The notes: generated from the sequence alone by a model not told the origin. A stretch of 64,000 nucleotides of DNA from Alcaligenes faecalis (GCF_005311025.1 NZ_CP031747.1:62001-126000), one strand, 5' to 3'. Numbered from the stretch's first letter, positions 34,828 to 45,281 are shown. Numbers and translations are program-made.

Positions 34828-37800
34828 ATGACGCCAGCTTGGGTGGTGTTGGCCTCGTTGATTTACGCCGCAATTTTGTTCGCCATTGCCTGGTTCGGGG
34901 ACAGGAATCCTTTGTATACCCAGCGCCCCTGGTTGCGACCTACGGTCTACAGCCTGGCCCTGGCTGTGTACTGTTCGTCGTGGACGTTTTACGGCGCGGT
35001 CGGGTCGGCCGTGCGCTATGGCGTTGGTTTTCTGCCTATTTATCTTGGCCCCATGCTGATGCTGCTGTTTGGCTGGCGGATTATTGAACGCCTGGCGCTG
35101 GTGGCTCAATCCCAGAACACGGTTTCCATTGCGGACTTCATGGCCAGTCGTTATGGGCGCTCGCAGCGCTTGGCGGCCATGGTGGCGGGGATTGCCGTGG
35201 TGGCGGCCGTGCCGTATCTGGCCCTGCAATACAAGGCGGTGGCCTTGAGTTTGAGTGTGCTGGCCGGGACCGAGTTTCACGCCGGACTGTTTGGCGATCC
35301 GGCCTTGTATGTTGCGATTTTGATGGCCTTGTTTTCTATTCTGTTTGGAACACGCCAGGTGGACGCGACCGAGCATAGACCGGGTTTGATGCTGGCCGTG
35401 GCCTTTGAGTCCGTGGTGAAACTGGTGGCCTTGGTGGCGGTTGGCCTGTTCGCCTTTCGCTGGTTTGGCAAGACTGAACTGAATATGGTGGGGGCCGTCA
35501 GCACACTGTTCGAGAACAGTCCGCCGGTGGGTTTTGTCGGTCAAACCTTGCTGGCCTTTGCCGCGATTATTTGTTTGCCCCGTCAGTTCCATGTGGCCAT
35601 TGTGGAATGTGGTGACGTGGTGGATATACGGCGGGCGCGCTGGTTGTTTGGGGCGTATCTGCTGGTGGTCAGCGTCATGGTCTTGCCGATTGCCGCGGCA
35701 GGAGTCAGCTTGTTTGGCGTCGGGGGCGAGGGCGTGGCACCGGATAGTTTTGTGCTGGCCTTGCCCCTGTCGCAAAACCAGGTTGGCTTGGCCTTGATGG
35801 TTTACATAGGCGGTTTTTCGGCTGCAACTGGCATGGTCATTGTGACCAGTGTGGCGCTCTCAACCATGGTCAGTAATGACTTGGTGATGCCTTTGTTGCT
35901 GCGTCGTGGCTGGGCACAGTATCAGCAAAGTACGGTGGCTTCCACAGTGCTATGGATACGCCGTGTCGCCATCATGGCGCTGGCGGGTGTGGCTTACGGC
36001 TATTACATGCTCAGCGGCAGCGATACGACCTTGGCCGCTTATGGGCTGATGGCATTTGTGGCGGTTGCGCAGTTTGGGCCGGGCTTGATTGGTGGTTTGT
36101 ATTGGCGCGGTGCCAGTCGACAGGGCGTAGAGGCCGGACTGCTATTGGGCTTTGCCATCTGGGTCTATACCTTGCTCTTGCCGACGCTGACCGAGGTGGG
36201 CTGGCTGGCGGATGATTGGTTGTATCATGGGCCATTTGGCCTGTCCTGGCTGCGCCCTTATCAACTTTTTGGCGTAGAGGGCTGGGACCCGCTGACACAT
36301 GGCACTTTCTGGTCCCTGCTGTGCAATATCAGCGCCTTTTTGTGGGTGTCCTGGCGCCGGCGTCCGGGCTTGGGAGAGCGCTTGCGGGCCGAACCGTTTC
36401 TTAATCCTTATGCGGAGCGGCAGACCTTGGCGGCCCGTCATTCTTATGGGGATTTGTCGGTCCAGGATTTGCTGCTTTTGGCAGAGCGTATCGTTGGTAA
36501 AAAAATGGCGAAGCGGGCTTTTGAAACGCAGGCCAGACAGGCCAAGCAATCGCTGGAGCCTGGTTTGCGGGCGGATAGTTCCTGGGTGCATTTCACGGAG
36601 CTATTGCTGGCAGCTGCGGTGGGGGCCGCGTCCGCGCGCCTGGTGCTGACCAGCGCCTTGCGTGGTTCGGGCATGGAGGTGGCTGCCATCATGGCCGTGC
36701 TGGATGAGGCGGGGCAGGAACTGCGTTTCAATCGGGATATTTTGCTGGCCACCCTGGAGAACATTGATCAGGGTGTCAGTGTGGTGGATGCGGACATGCG
36801 GCTGGTCGCCTGGAACCAGCGCTATCAGCAGTTATTCGATTACCCGCCCAGCATGTTGTACGTGGGGAGGTCCGTGGCGGATCTGATTCGCTTTAATGCC
36901 GAGCGGGGCAAGGTCGATGGCGTGGAAAGCATAGGGGTGGAACAAGCTATAGAACGTCGTATTCAGTTCATGCGCGAAGGCTCTTCCTATGTGACTCAGC
37001 GTATGTTGAATGACAAGCAGGTGATCGAGCTGCGGGGGCGGCCTTTGCCGGGCGGCGGTTATGTCACCAGCTATAGCGATATCACGCACTACAAGCGCGT
37101 GGAGCGCGAGCTGCGGGAGATGAACGACAGCCTGGAGCAGCGTGTCGCGGTGCGTACGCAGGAGGCGGAAAAAGCCCAGGAGTCTCGTACCCGATTCCTG
37201 ACGGCCGTCAGCCACGATGTGCTGCAACCGATTAACGCGGCACGTCTGTTTGCGTCGGCCTTGCGCGATACGCATGACCTGGCGGAGATGCCCAATCTGG
37301 CCGAGCGAGTCGATACCTCTTTGCGTACGGCGGAGGAGTTGCTGGAAGGCCTGCTGGATATTTCCCGTCTGGATGCCGGAGCCTTGAAGCCGGATCTGGG
37401 CGTGATCAATGTGCAGCATCTGCTGCAGCATTTGGCAGACCAATACGCTCCTATGGCTGCACGACGTGGTATCCAGTTGCGGATTCATGCTCGACCTTTG
37501 CAGGTGTATAGCGACCATCGTCTGTTGCGGCGCGTGCTGCAGAATTTCCTGGCCAATGCCTTGCGCTACACCCAGGAAGGACGAGTGGTGTTTGGCGTGC
37601 GTGTCCGGGGCGAGGAGCTGGAGTTTCAGGTCTGGGACTCAGGCCAGGGTATCCCGCCACATCATATTCAGCAGATTTATGCGGAGTTTCATCGCTATGA
37701 ACAAGCCTTCGATTGGGATGGCCGTGGCCTGGGCTTGGGCCTGTCCATTTGCCAACGTATTGCGGTCTTGTTGGGGCATACGCTGGATGTGCGATCCGAA

Positions 37801-38271
37801 GTGGGGCGTGGCAGCATGTTCTCCATTCGCGTTCCTTTGAGTGACGCTACGCAGGCCAGCAGTCAGCAAAATAACGAGTCCAGCAAGCCAGCCGATGGCT
37901 TGCCTTTAACAGGCTTGCGTGTGCTGTGTCTGGATAACGATCTGGATATTATTGCGGGTATGGAAGTGCTGCTGGGGCGTTGGGGAGCACAAATTATCAC
38001 CGCCAATACGGTAGATAGCGCTTTGGAGAAAATTGCCTTGAGTCCCGATGTCTTGCTGGTGGATTATCACTTGCATGATAGGCTGGACGGCTTGCAGGCA
38101 CTGCAACTATTGCGTCTGCATCTGCCCCATGCGCAAGGCGCTTTGTTGACGGCGGATGGTAGCGACGAGCTGAAAGCGGCGGCTCGACAATATGGCTATC
38201 TGGTGCTGACCAAGCCGGTAAAGCCCGCTTCGCTGCGAGCTTTTCTGACCGCGCAAATTAAAACGTATTAG
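34828..38271 (+). CDS. crbS: Hybrid sensor kinase with sodium:solute symporter-like N-terminus (CrbS-type)
   Basis: A 1147-residue membrane sensor. About residues 1-500 resemble a 13-helix sodium:solute symporter. Residues 640-750 form a PAS domain (LENIDQGVSVVDADMRLVAW). The HisKA domain has the His in TAVSHDVLQPINAARLFAS near residue 800. HATPase_c shows NALRYT and GLGLGLSI. A C-terminal receiver domain has the Asp in VLLVDYHLHDRLDG. AGGAG supports ATG 34828; GTG 34822 is possible. The adjacent NarL-type regulator and actP match the acetate-switch system CrbS/CrbR. Its 3' end overlaps crbR by 14 bases. Confidence 0.9.
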   Translation: MTPAWVVLASLIYAAILFAIAWFGDRNPLYTQRPWLRPTVYSLALAVYCSSWTFYGAVGSAVRYGVGFLPIYLGPMLMLLFGWRIIERLALVAQSQNTVSIADFMASRYGRSQRLAAMVAGIAVVAAVPYLALQYKAVALSLSVLAGTEFHAGLFGDPALYVAILMALFSILFGTRQVDATEHRPGLMLAVAFESVVKLVALVAVGLFAFRWFGKTELNMVGAVSTLFENSPPVGFVGQTLLAFAAIICLPRQFHVAIVECGDVVDIRRARWLFGAYLLVVSVMVLPIAAAGVSLFGVGGEGVAPDSFVLALPLSQNQVGLALMVYIGGFSAATGMVIVTSVALSTMVSNDLVMPLLLRRGWAQYQQSTVASTVLWIRRVAIMALAGVAYGYYMLSGSDTTLAAYGLMAFVAVAQFGPGLIGGLYWRGASRQGVEAGLLLGFAIWVYTLLLPTLTEVGWLADDWLYHGPFGLSWLRPYQLFGVEGWDPLTHGTFWSLLCNISAFLWVSWRRRPGLGERLRAEPFLNPYAERQTLAARHSYGDLSVQDLLLLAERIVGKKMAKRAFETQARQAKQSLEPGLRADSSWVHFTELLLAAAVGAASARLVLTSALRGSGMEVAAIMAVLDEAGQELRFNRDILLATLENIDQGVSVVDADMRLVAWNQRYQQLFDYPPSMLYVGRSVADLIRFNAERGKVDGVESIGVEQAIERRIQFMREGSSYVTQRMLNDKQVIELRGRPLPGGGYVTSYSDITHYKRVERELREMNDSLEQRVAVRTQEAEKAQESRTRFLTAVSHDVLQPINAARLFASALRDTHDLAEMPNLAERVDTSLRTAEELLEGLLDISRLDAGALKPDLGVINVQHLLQHLADQYAPMAARRGIQLRIHARPLQVYSDHRLLRRVLQNFLANALRYTQEGRVVFGVRVRGEELEFQVWDSGQGIPPHHIQQIYAEFHRYEQAFDWDGRGLGLGLSICQRIAVLLGHTLDVRSEVGRGSMFSIRVPLSDATQASSQQNNESSKPADGLPLTGLRVLCLDNDLDIIAGMEVLLGRWGAQIITANTVDSALEKIALSPDVLLVDYHLHDRLDGLQALQLLRLHLPHAQGALLTADGSDELKAAARQYGYLVLTKPVKPASLRAFLTAQIKTY

Positions 38272-38920
38272 CGTCCTGGGATTCGTCCTGGTTCAGGCCA
38301 AGATGACTGGCCATCAAGACCGCCTGGGTGCGATTGGAAGCACCGAGCTTGCGCAGGATGGCGGTCATGTGCGCCTTGATGGTGGCCTCCGAGACATTCA
38401 GTTCGTAGGCAATTTGCTTGTTCAGTTGTCCGGTACTAAGCATCTGCAGAACGCGAAATTGTTGCGGTGTCAGCTCGCGCAATTTCGCCGCGACCTCCCG
38501 TTCGTCCAGACTGATGCCCGGAGAGGAAGAGCCGATTTCCGGCAACCAGGTGCCGCCATCCAGAACCACCTGCAGGGCTACGCCCAGCGTCTGTGCATCA
38601 ATGGATTTTGGGATGAAGCCCATGGCTCCGTGATCCATGGCGCGGCGCATGAAGCGTGCCTCTTCATGGGCGGTGACCAGAATGATGGGCAGGCAGGGGT
38701 AGGTCGCGCGTAAATGGACTAAAGCGCTGAAACCGATTGCCCCTGGAATATCCAGATCCAGCAAGAGCAGATCGGCGTCAGGATGGTCGTCGACCAGGGG
38801 ATACAAATTGGAGATACGATCCGCTTCGTAGATGGCCGTGCCGGGAAACAGGTTGGCGACGACGCCTCGTAACGCCTCACGAAATAGTGGGTGATCGTCA
38901 GCAATGAGCAGTTCATTCAT
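38258..38920 (-). CDS. crbR: NarL/FixJ-type response regulator (CrbR-type)
   Basis: A 220-residue response regulator. The receiver domain occupies residues 1-120, with acidic pair IADDH, phosphorylated Asp in LLLLDLDIPGAIG and Lys in IPKSI. The LuxR-type HTH is at about residues 145-210 (LTPQQFRVLQMLSTGQLNKQIAYELNVSEATIKAHM, given here in part as LNKQIAYELNVSEATIK). It is convergent with crbS and is encoded just downstream of actP. By analogy with known CrbR it activates acetate uptake and acetyl-CoA synthetase genes. Confidence 0.9.
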   Translation of the reverse strand: MNELLIADDHPLFREALRGVVANLFPGTAIYEADRISNLYPLVDDHPDADLLLLDLDIPGAIGFSALVHLRATYPCLPIILVTAHEEARFMRRAMDHGAMGFIPKSIDAQTLGVALQVVLDGGTWLPEIGSSSPGISLDEREVAAKLRELTPQQFRVLQMLSTGQLNKQIAYELNVSEATIKAHMTAILRKLGASNRTQAVLMASHLGLNQDESQDANTF

Positions 38921-38983
38921 GTGGGGATTATGCCATGTTCAAGTATCTGTAATGGTGCCTGCCAGGATGAGCTGCACATCAGT

Positions 38984-39014
38984 AAAAACAGGGCACCGAA
39001 ATGCCCTGTTTTTT
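38984..39014. terminator. Terminator between actP and crbR
   Basis: ACAGGGCA and TGCCCTGT form a stem around CCGAAA, with T runs on both strands. Read on the minus strand it ends the DUF485-actP transcript before crbR. Confidence 0.85.
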
Positions 39015-39050
39015 GTCCCTGCGTGCTGATTAAGTCAGCGTTAAAAAGGT

Positions 39051-40715
39051 TTAGTGAGCGCTGGCGCTGGCAGCACCAATGCCGGTTTGACTGCGTACGG
39101 TCAGAGCCTCGAAGGCTTCGCGTTCCTGGGTAGCGCGGGCGCTGTTATCCAGGGTCGAGAACAGCCAGATCGAGAAGAAAGCCAGCGGAATGGACAGGAT
39201 GCCAGGGTTAGGGAAGGGGGTGATGGGCTCGGCAAAACCGAAGACATCCACCCACACCGTGCTGCTCAGGACCACCCACACCGTGGCGGTGACCAGGCCC
39301 AGAAAACCGCCAATGGTGGCACCACGCGTGGTGCAGCCACGCCAGGCAATCGACAGCACCAGGACCGGGAAGTTGGCACTGGCTGCAATGGCAAAGGCAA
39401 GGCCCACCATGAAGGCGACGTTCTGGTTTTCAAAGATAATGCCCAGCAAAATCGCCAGCACACCCAACACCACTGTGGAGATACGCGAAATGCGCATCTG
39501 GTCTTTTTCGGTGGCGCGGCCTTTGGCAATGACGTTGGCGTACAGGTCATGCGAAATGGCGGCGGCACCGGCCAAGGCCAAGCCTGCAACCACGGCCACA
39601 ATCGTGGCGAAGGTAACTGCTGCCAGGAAGCCCAGCAACAGGTTGCCGCCTACTGCATTGGCCAGGTGCACCGCCACCATATTGGTGCCGCCAATCAGGT
39701 TGGTCAGCATATTGAAGGAGCCGTCCGGACCCGTCTGGAAGTACTCGGGATGCTTGACCAGCAAGGCAATCGCACCGAAACCGATGATGAAGGTCAGCAG
39801 GTAGAAGTAACCAATAAAGCTGCTGGCATAGATCACGGATTTACGGGCTTCCTTGGCGTCCGCTACAGTGAAGAAACGCATCAGGATATGGGGCAGACCT
39901 GCGGTACCGAAGGCCAGCGCAATACCCAGGGACAGCACGTTCAGCGGGTTGCTGCTGACGGCAGCGCCGGGCTCAAGAATGGCGTGTCCGGTAGGGTGCG
40001 TTTCCACGGCAGCGGCCAGCATGCTGTCCACATCCCAGTAGAATGCTGCCAGAACCAGAATTGTCATCAGCGTGGCACCGAACAACATCAGTACGGCCTT
40101 GATGATTTGCACCCAGGTGGTGGCCGTCATGCCGCCAAAGGTGACGTAAATCATCATCAGCGAACCTACAATCACCACGGCCACGTTGTAGTCCAGACCA
40201 AACAGCAGCACGATCAGCTTGCCAGCGCCGACCATTTGCGCGATCAGGTACAGGGCGATGATCAATAGGGAGGCACTGGCCGCCAAAATCCGCATGGGGT
40301 TTTGCGACAGGCGAAACGAGGTGACGTCGGCAAAGTTGTAGCGGCCCAGATTGCGCAGGCGCTCTGCAATCAGGAACATCACAACCGGCCAGCCGAACAT
40401 GAAGCCGATGGCGTAAATCATGCCGTCGAAACCGCTGACGTACACCATGCCCGCAATCCCCAGGAAAGAAGCGGCGGACAGATAGTCCCCGGCAATTGCC
40501 AGGCCGTTTTGAAAGCCGGTCAAACCGCCACCGGCGGTGTAAAAGTCGGACGTGGTGCGTGTACGGCGGGCCGCCCACCAGGTAATGACCATGGTCCCGG
40601 CAATAAAGATCAGGAACATCACAATGGCAGAGGTATTGGCCTGGCCGGAAGAGGCTGCCATGGCATTGCCACTGGCCATGCCAAACAGGCCCAGGCTCAG
40701 AAGTAGTTTCTTCAT
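39051..40715 (-). CDS. actP: Cation/acetate symporter
   Basis: A 554-residue sodium:solute symporter for acetate and other short acids. It begins with a cleavable signal ([20 protein letters not shown]), a feature of ActP. Thirteen hydrophobic segments follow, with the family motifs [24 protein letters not shown] near residue 65 (given as [16 protein letters not shown]) and [16 protein letters not shown] near residue 275. Its start overlaps the stop of the DUF485 gene by 4 bases, so the two are co-translated. Confidence 0.95.
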   Translation of the reverse strand: MKKLLLSLGLFGMASGNAMAASSGQANTSAIVMFLIFIAGTMVITWWAARRTRTTSDFYTAGGGLTGFQNGLAIAGDYLSAASFLGIAGMVYVSGFDGMIYAIGFMFGWPVVMFLIAERLRNLGRYNFADVTSFRLSQNPMRILAASASLLIIALYLIAQMVGAGKLIVLLFGLDYNVAVVIVGSLMMIYVTFGGMTATTWVQIIKAVLMLFGATLMTILVLAAFYWDVDSMLAAAVETHPTGHAILEPGAAVSSNPLNVLSLGIALAFGTAGLPHILMRFFTVADAKEARKSVIYASSFIGYFYLLTFIIGFGAIALLVKHPEYFQTGPDGSFNMLTNLIGGTNMVAVHLANAVGGNLLLGFLAAVTFATIVAVVAGLALAGAAAISHDLYANVIAKGRATEKDQMRISRISTVVLGVLAILLGIIFENQNVAFMVGLAFAIAASANFPVLVLSIAWRGCTTRGATIGGFLGLVTATVWVVLSSTVWVDVFGFAEPITPFPNPGILSIPLAFFSIWLFSTLDNSARATQEREAFEALTVRSQTGIGAASASAH

Positions 40716-41023
40716 GTCACGTCCTTCATGATTTGAGCCAGCAAGGGGTCATACACCTTGTTGGAAATGTAGACGAAGGTGGACACCAGGACGACGGCAC
40801 TAATGAGCACAATGGCGGCGCTAAGTACGCCAATGGTCATGGTCATGGAACCGACAGAACGGCTGAAAAGTTCGGGGTCAAAGGCCAGGGTCAAGATAAA
40901 ACCGGCGTACACAATCACGGTCAAGCCGAAAAAAATCAGGCTCATGCGGTTGCGTCTTCTAAGCAGTTCTTGATAGGCAGGGTGCTGAGTTACTGCCGTC
41001 ACGACAGTATTGGCTGAGCTCAT
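40712..41023 (-). CDS. DUF485 membrane protein (YjcH-like)
   Basis: A 103-residue protein with two membrane segments (about residues 30-50 and 65-90). It is the constant small partner encoded ahead of actP. Typical family features are [16 protein letters not shown] at the N-terminus and [16 protein letters not shown] at the C-terminus. Its exact role with the acetate symporter is not established. It overlaps actP by four bases (ATGA). Confidence 0.92.
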   Translation of the reverse strand: MSSANTVVTAVTQHPAYQELLRRRNRMSLIFFGLTVIVYAGFILTLAFDPELFSRSVGSMTMTIGVLSAAIVLISAVVLVSTFVYISNKVYDPLLAQIMKDVT

Positions 41024-41082
41024 TCTTATGTCTCCTTATGGGGTTTGATGATTCTTGGCATCGAGGCTCTCTAAACACGGCG

Positions 41083-41120
41083 TGTACAGAGAGTTGGCGC
41101 TTGAGGGCGCTCTGTGTACA
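41083..41120. promoter_or_regulatory. Repeated TGTACA sites upstream of DUF485-actP
   Basis: TGTACAG occurs at 41083-41089 and again at 41115-41121, 32 bases apart (about three helical turns). The segments between them (GAGAG and CTCTG) make an imperfect inverted repeat. Position 60-100 bases upstream of the operon suits an activator such as CrbR. This is an inference. Confidence 0.4.
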
Positions 41121-41309
41121 GCATGTATAGAACGAATCAGCTTTTCCCAACAGGCGACTTTGGTCGTAGATGAGGGAGGAGAAGGCTCTGATTTTGGAGC
41201 CTTGGTTTAGCTGGGCGGGGCAAATGATGCAGGAGACGCACAGGCACAAAAGCTGGTCTCTTCTGCTCTGAGTGGCTCGCAGAGCTTGAAAAGGGAGTTT
41301 TTTGTTAGT

Positions 41310-42158
41310 TCAAAACAGCGCGTCAGCGGTGGCCAGTTCTTGTTCTGATTCATCACGGCGATCAGCGCCACGTACTTTCAGTATTTCGGACAGCAGCAGA
41401 TGAGACAGGCTGGCAACGGCCACCGAATTATCAGGCAGCGCTTCAGGCCCAGGCTGGCAGGGAAGGGACCAGCGGGTCTTGGGCCGCTCTTTGTAATCCT
41501 GGTCGGTGATCAGCACGATGTCCGTACAGCGTGTTTCCAGGCGTCCGATCAGTTCCGGCATTTGGCTGGGGCGTGGATGCAAATCAAAAACAATCACGAC
41601 ATCCTGGTGCTGAATGTCGGCCAGGTAGTCGGAGACGGTTTGCCCCGCTCCGGGGATAAGCCGTACGCCCGGCATGAGTTTGGACAAATGCCAGTAAAAA
41701 TGCCCGGCCAGAAAGTAGTTTGCCTGCAAACCCACCAGCCAAACCTGCCGCGCACGGCTGATGGCCTGACTGGCTTCCTGCAGAACAGAATGGGACAGAT
41801 GCCGATAGGTATTGCCCAGCTTGCTATAGCTTTCCTGCAAGTGTGAGTGCAAGGCGGCCTCGCCCGGAGATAGCGGCTGGTGGACCGAGGTGAAGGAGTC
41901 ATCCGTTCTTTCCGTGCGAATCTGCTTGCGCGCCGCTTCGTAGTTGGCGTATTCCAGACGACGGATCAGACGTGTGACAGTGGCATTGGAAACTTGGGCC
42001 AGACTGGCGAGTTCCGAGGCGTTGTAGCTGGATAAATCACCCGAGAAATCCAGTGTGAATTGGGCCAGACGTCGCTCGGAGGCGGGGAGATCACTAAGAA
42101 TGGCGCGTACACGATCAAGAAAAGAGATGTTGCTGGTGTCTGGCATGGTGTTGGGCAT
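41310..42158 (-). CDS. RpiR/MurR family transcriptional regulator (HTH plus SIS domain)
   Basis: A 282-residue regulator. The N-terminal HTH_6 domain covers residues 10-85 (LASLAQVSNATVTRLIRRLEY). The SIS sugar-phosphate-binding domain covers about residues 120-260 (VWLVGLQANYFLAGHF and DVVIVFDLHPRPSQ). Relatives sense phosphosugars, or in some cases N-acetyl sugars or purine catabolites. The upstream neighbour is a nucleoside deoxyribosyltransferase, but a link is not proven. Confidence 0.85.
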   Translation of the reverse strand: MPNTMPDTSNISFLDRVRAILSDLPASERRLAQFTLDFSGDLSSYNASELASLAQVSNATVTRLIRRLEYANYEAARKQIRTERTDDSFTSVHQPLSPGEAALHSHLQESYSKLGNTYRHLSHSVLQEASQAISRARQVWLVGLQANYFLAGHFYWHLSKLMPGVRLIPGAGQTVSDYLADIQHQDVVIVFDLHPRPSQMPELIGRLETRCTDIVLITDQDYKERPKTRWSLPCQPGPEALPDNSVAVASLSHLLLSEILKVRGADRRDESEQELATADALF

Positions 42159-42352
42159 AGCCCTGTTTTTTTGATTCAGGAAAAGCGGGTGCTGCGGGGA
42201 ACCAATTGTGGTTCCTGTGTACGGGCAGGGAATTTCAAGTGCACATCATACCTGAGTACAAGATGCGTTTAATTTCCCTGAAAACCGTTTAATTTTGACT
42301 CAGTTTGACTGCTTGTGATTGATTAATCAGCAGTATTTTTTCCGAAAATGAA

Positions 42353-42856
42353 TTAGCCAATAGCTTTGAAATAATCCTGTGCGGCGATCAGGGCATCCGT
42401 AAAGGAACCGTGTACAAACTCCGTGCTGATCGCCACCATCAAGTTCGAGGGCAGGCCAAAGTCTTCGATCAGCGCACCATTGCGATCACGCCAGATCTGG
42501 CTGGCCGGGTCCAGCACAACTGGGCTGTAGTGCTCGCGTACGGTGTCCAGAACGGTATCGGCGGTAGAGCGGTAGGTAAAAACAGGCAGGCCCTGGGCTA
42601 CGGCGTAACCGATTTCAAAAGTGGTGCCGGTATCAATCTCTGCGCCTCGAAAGGGCGTGATGTTGGCCAGAACCGCATCGGCTTGGTCCAGCAGACGAAT
42701 ATTATGGTGGTAGATAGCCGAGGCCTCGATCTCTTCCTGATCAACGGGATGCAAGGGCTTGAAGCCAAAGTCTCGTACCAATTGCTTGTGCAGCTTGGCA
42801 CGCTCGGTGGCATCGCTGAAAAACACATCAGGACCCGCTAAATAGATACGCTTCAT
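42353..42856 (-). CDS. Nucleoside 2-deoxyribosyltransferase family protein
   Basis: A 167-residue protein of the deoxyribosyltransferase fold, which swaps or hydrolyses the base of 2'-deoxynucleosides. The start MKRIYLAGPDVFFSD is the family nucleotide-binding strand-loop. The catalytic Glu lies in TTFEIGYAVAQG near residue 85, with DADAVLANITPFRG-like segment QADAVLANITPFRG before it. ATG 42856 follows AAGGAG. It probably works in nucleotide salvage or cleans damaged nucleotides. Confidence 0.87.
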   Translation of the reverse strand: MKRIYLAGPDVFFSDATERAKLHKQLVRDFGFKPLHPVDQEEIEASAIYHHNIRLLDQADAVLANITPFRGAEIDTGTTFEIGYAVAQGLPVFTYRSTADTVLDTVREHYSPVVLDPASQIWRDRNGALIEDFGLPSNLMVAISTEFVHGSFTDALIAAQDYFKAIG

Positions 42857-43189
42857 CTTGGCTCCTTGTTGATTCGGGGTGAAGGGAAATCGTGCCGGTT
42901 CAGGCTGGGCTGCTGGCCGCTGGGGCAAACCGGAATTTGTGAGACATGGCTGTTCTGAACCCATAGCAGGCTATTCGTGGTGGCCATCTGAATGATGATA
43001 TACGATCCCATCAGCCTGAACATGGCGCTGGGTGAAAGGACCTGGCACGGGTTTGCGGTTTTTCGTTTGGCCTGTTGCTCTAGCGTCACGGATGGTGAGG
43101 TGCAGTCTTGTGGTAGGCAAGACTGGCTTGCAGCACATAAGAAAAAGGGACCGATTCAGGTCCCTTGTTTTCCTTGGAGGTTGCGATCT
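42857..43189. other. Intergenic region upstream of the deoxyribosyltransferase
   Basis: These 333 bases hold the promoter of the deoxyribosyltransferase gene and, near 43144-43168, the terminator of the LysE-type gene. I see no supported coding frame. Confidence 0.5.
43144..43168. terminator. Terminator downstream of the LysE-type gene
   Basis: AAGGGACC and GGTCCCTT form an 8-bp stem with a 6-base loop and T-rich flanks on both strands. Confidence 0.75.
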
Positions 43190-43822
43190 TCAGTTGGTAT
43201 TACCGCGTCGATACAGACTTAACGCAATACCCAGACCTGCCAGCATGCCAGCACAAGCCCGGTTCAACCAACGCATAGCCTTGCCGGAAAGCAGCCGCAT
43301 GGCGTGATGGCCACCCACGGCGTAGACAGTCATTAAAGCCATATCAATCAGGGCTGTGACCAAGGCCAGTGTGATGTACTGAACGGCAATCGCTTCTTCC
43401 GGACGAATGAATTGCGGCAAAAATGCAGAGAAGAACAGCAGCGCTTTAGGGTTGGACAGGGCAACCAGCAAAGATCGCAGAAAAGCCGCGCGACCCGTCC
43501 GAACTTTTTCCGTGGGAGTGTCTGTCTGGATAGAGCTGACCGGAGCGTGCCAGAGACCATAGGCCAGATAGAGCAGATACGCCGCACCTATCCACTTCAC
43601 CACTGTGAAAAGCTGCTCGGAGGCAAGCAGCAGCGCGCCCAGTCCACAGCCGACGGCAGCAATCAGAATCAGGTCCGAGAGCGCCGCACCCGCAATACCG
43701 CATGCTGCGATCCGTTTGCCGCCATGTGCACCATTGTTCAAGGCAAGCAGCATGGTGGGACCCGGCATGATAGTGACGGCCGATACTGCGACGATATACA
43801 GAGAAAGGCTGGCTAAATCCAC
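43190..43822 (-). CDS. LysE/RhtB family amino acid exporter
   Basis: A 210-residue inner-membrane exporter with six hydrophobic segments. The N-terminus (DLASLSLYIVAVSAVTIMPGPTMLLALNNG, given in part as AVTIMPGPTMLLALNNG) carries the PGP motif of the family. ALSNPKALLFFSAFLPQF near residue 130 is the second signature. I choose GTG 43822 because it follows AAGGA and restores the usual family length; ATG 43858 would add 12 atypical residues. The substrate is unknown, but homoserine, threonine and basic amino acids are typical. Confidence 0.85.
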   Translation of the reverse strand: MDLASLSLYIVAVSAVTIMPGPTMLLALNNGAHGGKRIAACGIAGAALSDLILIAAVGCGLGALLLASEQLFTVVKWIGAAYLLYLAYGLWHAPVSSIQTDTPTEKVRTGRAAFLRSLLVALSNPKALLFFSAFLPQFIRPEEAIAVQYITLALVTALIDMALMTVYAVGGHHAMRLLSGKAMRWLNRACAGMLAGLGIALSLYRRGNTN

Positions 43823-43931
43823 GAAGATTCCTTGGTAAGAGTCTGATTGCAGAAGCATTGAGTGCCTGCGCACTCAAGCATGGCGGCGGGTACTTGGGCT
43901 GAGGCAATCAGGCGTTGCTTGATCGGCCTAC

Positions 43932-43962
43932 AAAAAGGGCCAGCCTGAATGGCTGGCCCCTT
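43932..43962. terminator. Terminator downstream of sstT
   Basis: AGGGCCAGCC and GGCTGGCCCCT form a strong stem around TGAAT. Flanking A and T runs allow action on the minus-strand sstT transcript. Confidence 0.75.
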
Positions 43963-43980
43963 GTGCGTCAAGATATCAAA

Positions 43981-45207
43981 TCAGGCACGGCCTGGTTCGA
44001 GTGTTGCCGCAGCGGTAAACAGCACGTCGGTCGAGGAGTTCAAGGCCGTTTCTACCGAGTCTTGCACCACCCCAATCACGAAACCTACACCAACGACTTG
44101 CATGGCGACATCGTTGGAAATTCCGAACATATTGCATGCTAGTGGAATCAGCAGCAAAGAGCCACCGGCCACGCCAGACGCACCGCAAGCCGCAATGGTA
44201 GCCACCAGGCTCAGCAGCAGGGCGGTAGGCAGGTCAGCCGGGATTTCCAGTGTGTGCACCGCAGCCAGCGTCAGGACGGTAATCGTAACGGCAGCACCGG
44301 CCATATTGATGGTGGCACCCAGTGGAATTGACACCGAGTAGGTATCTTTATGCAGGCCCAGGCGTTCGCACAAAGCCATGTTCACAGGGATGTTGGCCGC
44401 AGAACTGCGGGTGAAAAAGGCTGTGATACCGCTTTCACGCAGGCAGGTGAATACCAGCGGGTAGGGGTTGCGACGAAGCTTGGCAAACACGATCAAGGGG
44501 TTGATGACCAGAGCCACCACCAACATGCAGCCTACCAACACGAGCAGCAGCAAACCGTATTGGCGCAGCGCATCAAAGCCGGACTCGGCAATGGTGACTG
44601 CTACCAGACCAAAAATACCCAGCGGCGCAAAGCGAATGACCAGTCGCACCAAGGACGACACGGCATTGGCCATATCGGTCAGCAGGTCGCGAGAACCTTG
44701 CGAGCCGTGTTTCAGTGCCAGGCCCAGAGCAATAGCCCAGGCCAAAATGCCCATGTAGTTGGCGTTGAGCAAGGCATCAACCGGGTTCACCACAATGCTG
44801 GTCAGCAGATCCAGCAATACCTCAACGATATTGCCAGGAGGGTTCAAGGTGGCATCGGCCAGATCCAGCTTGAGCTTGACGGGGAAGGCGAAGCTGGCGA
44901 TTACGGCAATCAGTGCAGCCAGGAAGGTGCCCAGCACGTACAAGAGCAAAATAGGACCCATGCGGGTGGAGGACTGGGCTTTTTGGTTGGCAATGGAAGA
45001 CATCACCAGAACAAACACCAGAATCGGCGCAACCGACTTTAAGGCAGAGACAAATAATTGGCCCAGCAGGGCGATCGAGTGCGCGGCATCGGGAGCAAAG
45101 CGTCCCAGCAAAATACCGGCGACCAAACCGATCACAATTTGAGTAACAAGACTGCCGTGCAGGATAAAGCCTAATGGGCCTCTGGCTTGATTGGCGGGAT
45201 GGGCCAT
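43981..45207 (-). CDS. sstT: Serine/threonine:Na+ symporter
   Basis: A 408-residue dicarboxylate/amino acid:cation symporter family member that imports serine and threonine with sodium. About eight membrane helices and two re-entrant loops are visible. The family hairpin with the serine-rich tip ([20 protein letters not shown], split as [11 protein letters not shown]) is near residue 290. [17 protein letters not shown] and [11 protein letters not shown] follow. The start at 45207 follows GGAG; a longer in-frame N-terminus has no similarity. A leader hairpin lies 46 bases upstream. Confidence 0.94.
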   Translation of the reverse strand: MAHPANQARGPLGFILHGSLVTQIVIGLVAGILLGRFAPDAAHSIALLGQLFVSALKSVAPILVFVLVMSSIANQKAQSSTRMGPILLLYVLGTFLAALIAVIASFAFPVKLKLDLADATLNPPGNIVEVLLDLLTSIVVNPVDALLNANYMGILAWAIALGLALKHGSQGSRDLLTDMANAVSSLVRLVIRFAPLGIFGLVAVTIAESGFDALRQYGLLLLVLVGCMLVVALVINPLIVFAKLRRNPYPLVFTCLRESGITAFFTRSSAANIPVNMALCERLGLHKDTYSVSIPLGATINMAGAAVTITVLTLAAVHTLEIPADLPTALLLSLVATIAACGASGVAGGSLLLIPLACNMFGISNDVAMQVVGVGFVIGVVQDSVETALNSSTDVLFTAAATLEPGRA

Positions 45208-45252
45208 GAAAAGTGACTCCAAACAAATGGGTAGGCGTGAAGTACGTGAAAA

Positions 45253-45281
45253 GCGCTCTGGCGAGGACTCAGCCAGAGCGC
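45253..45281 (-). terminator. Attenuator-like hairpin in the sstT leader
   Basis: GCGCTCTGGC and GCCAGAGCGC form a perfect 10-bp stem with a 9-base loop. Read on the minus strand it is followed by TTTT and lies 46 bases upstream of sstT. No minus-strand gene precedes it, because tmRNA is on the other strand. It may therefore regulate sstT by premature termination. Confidence 0.55.
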
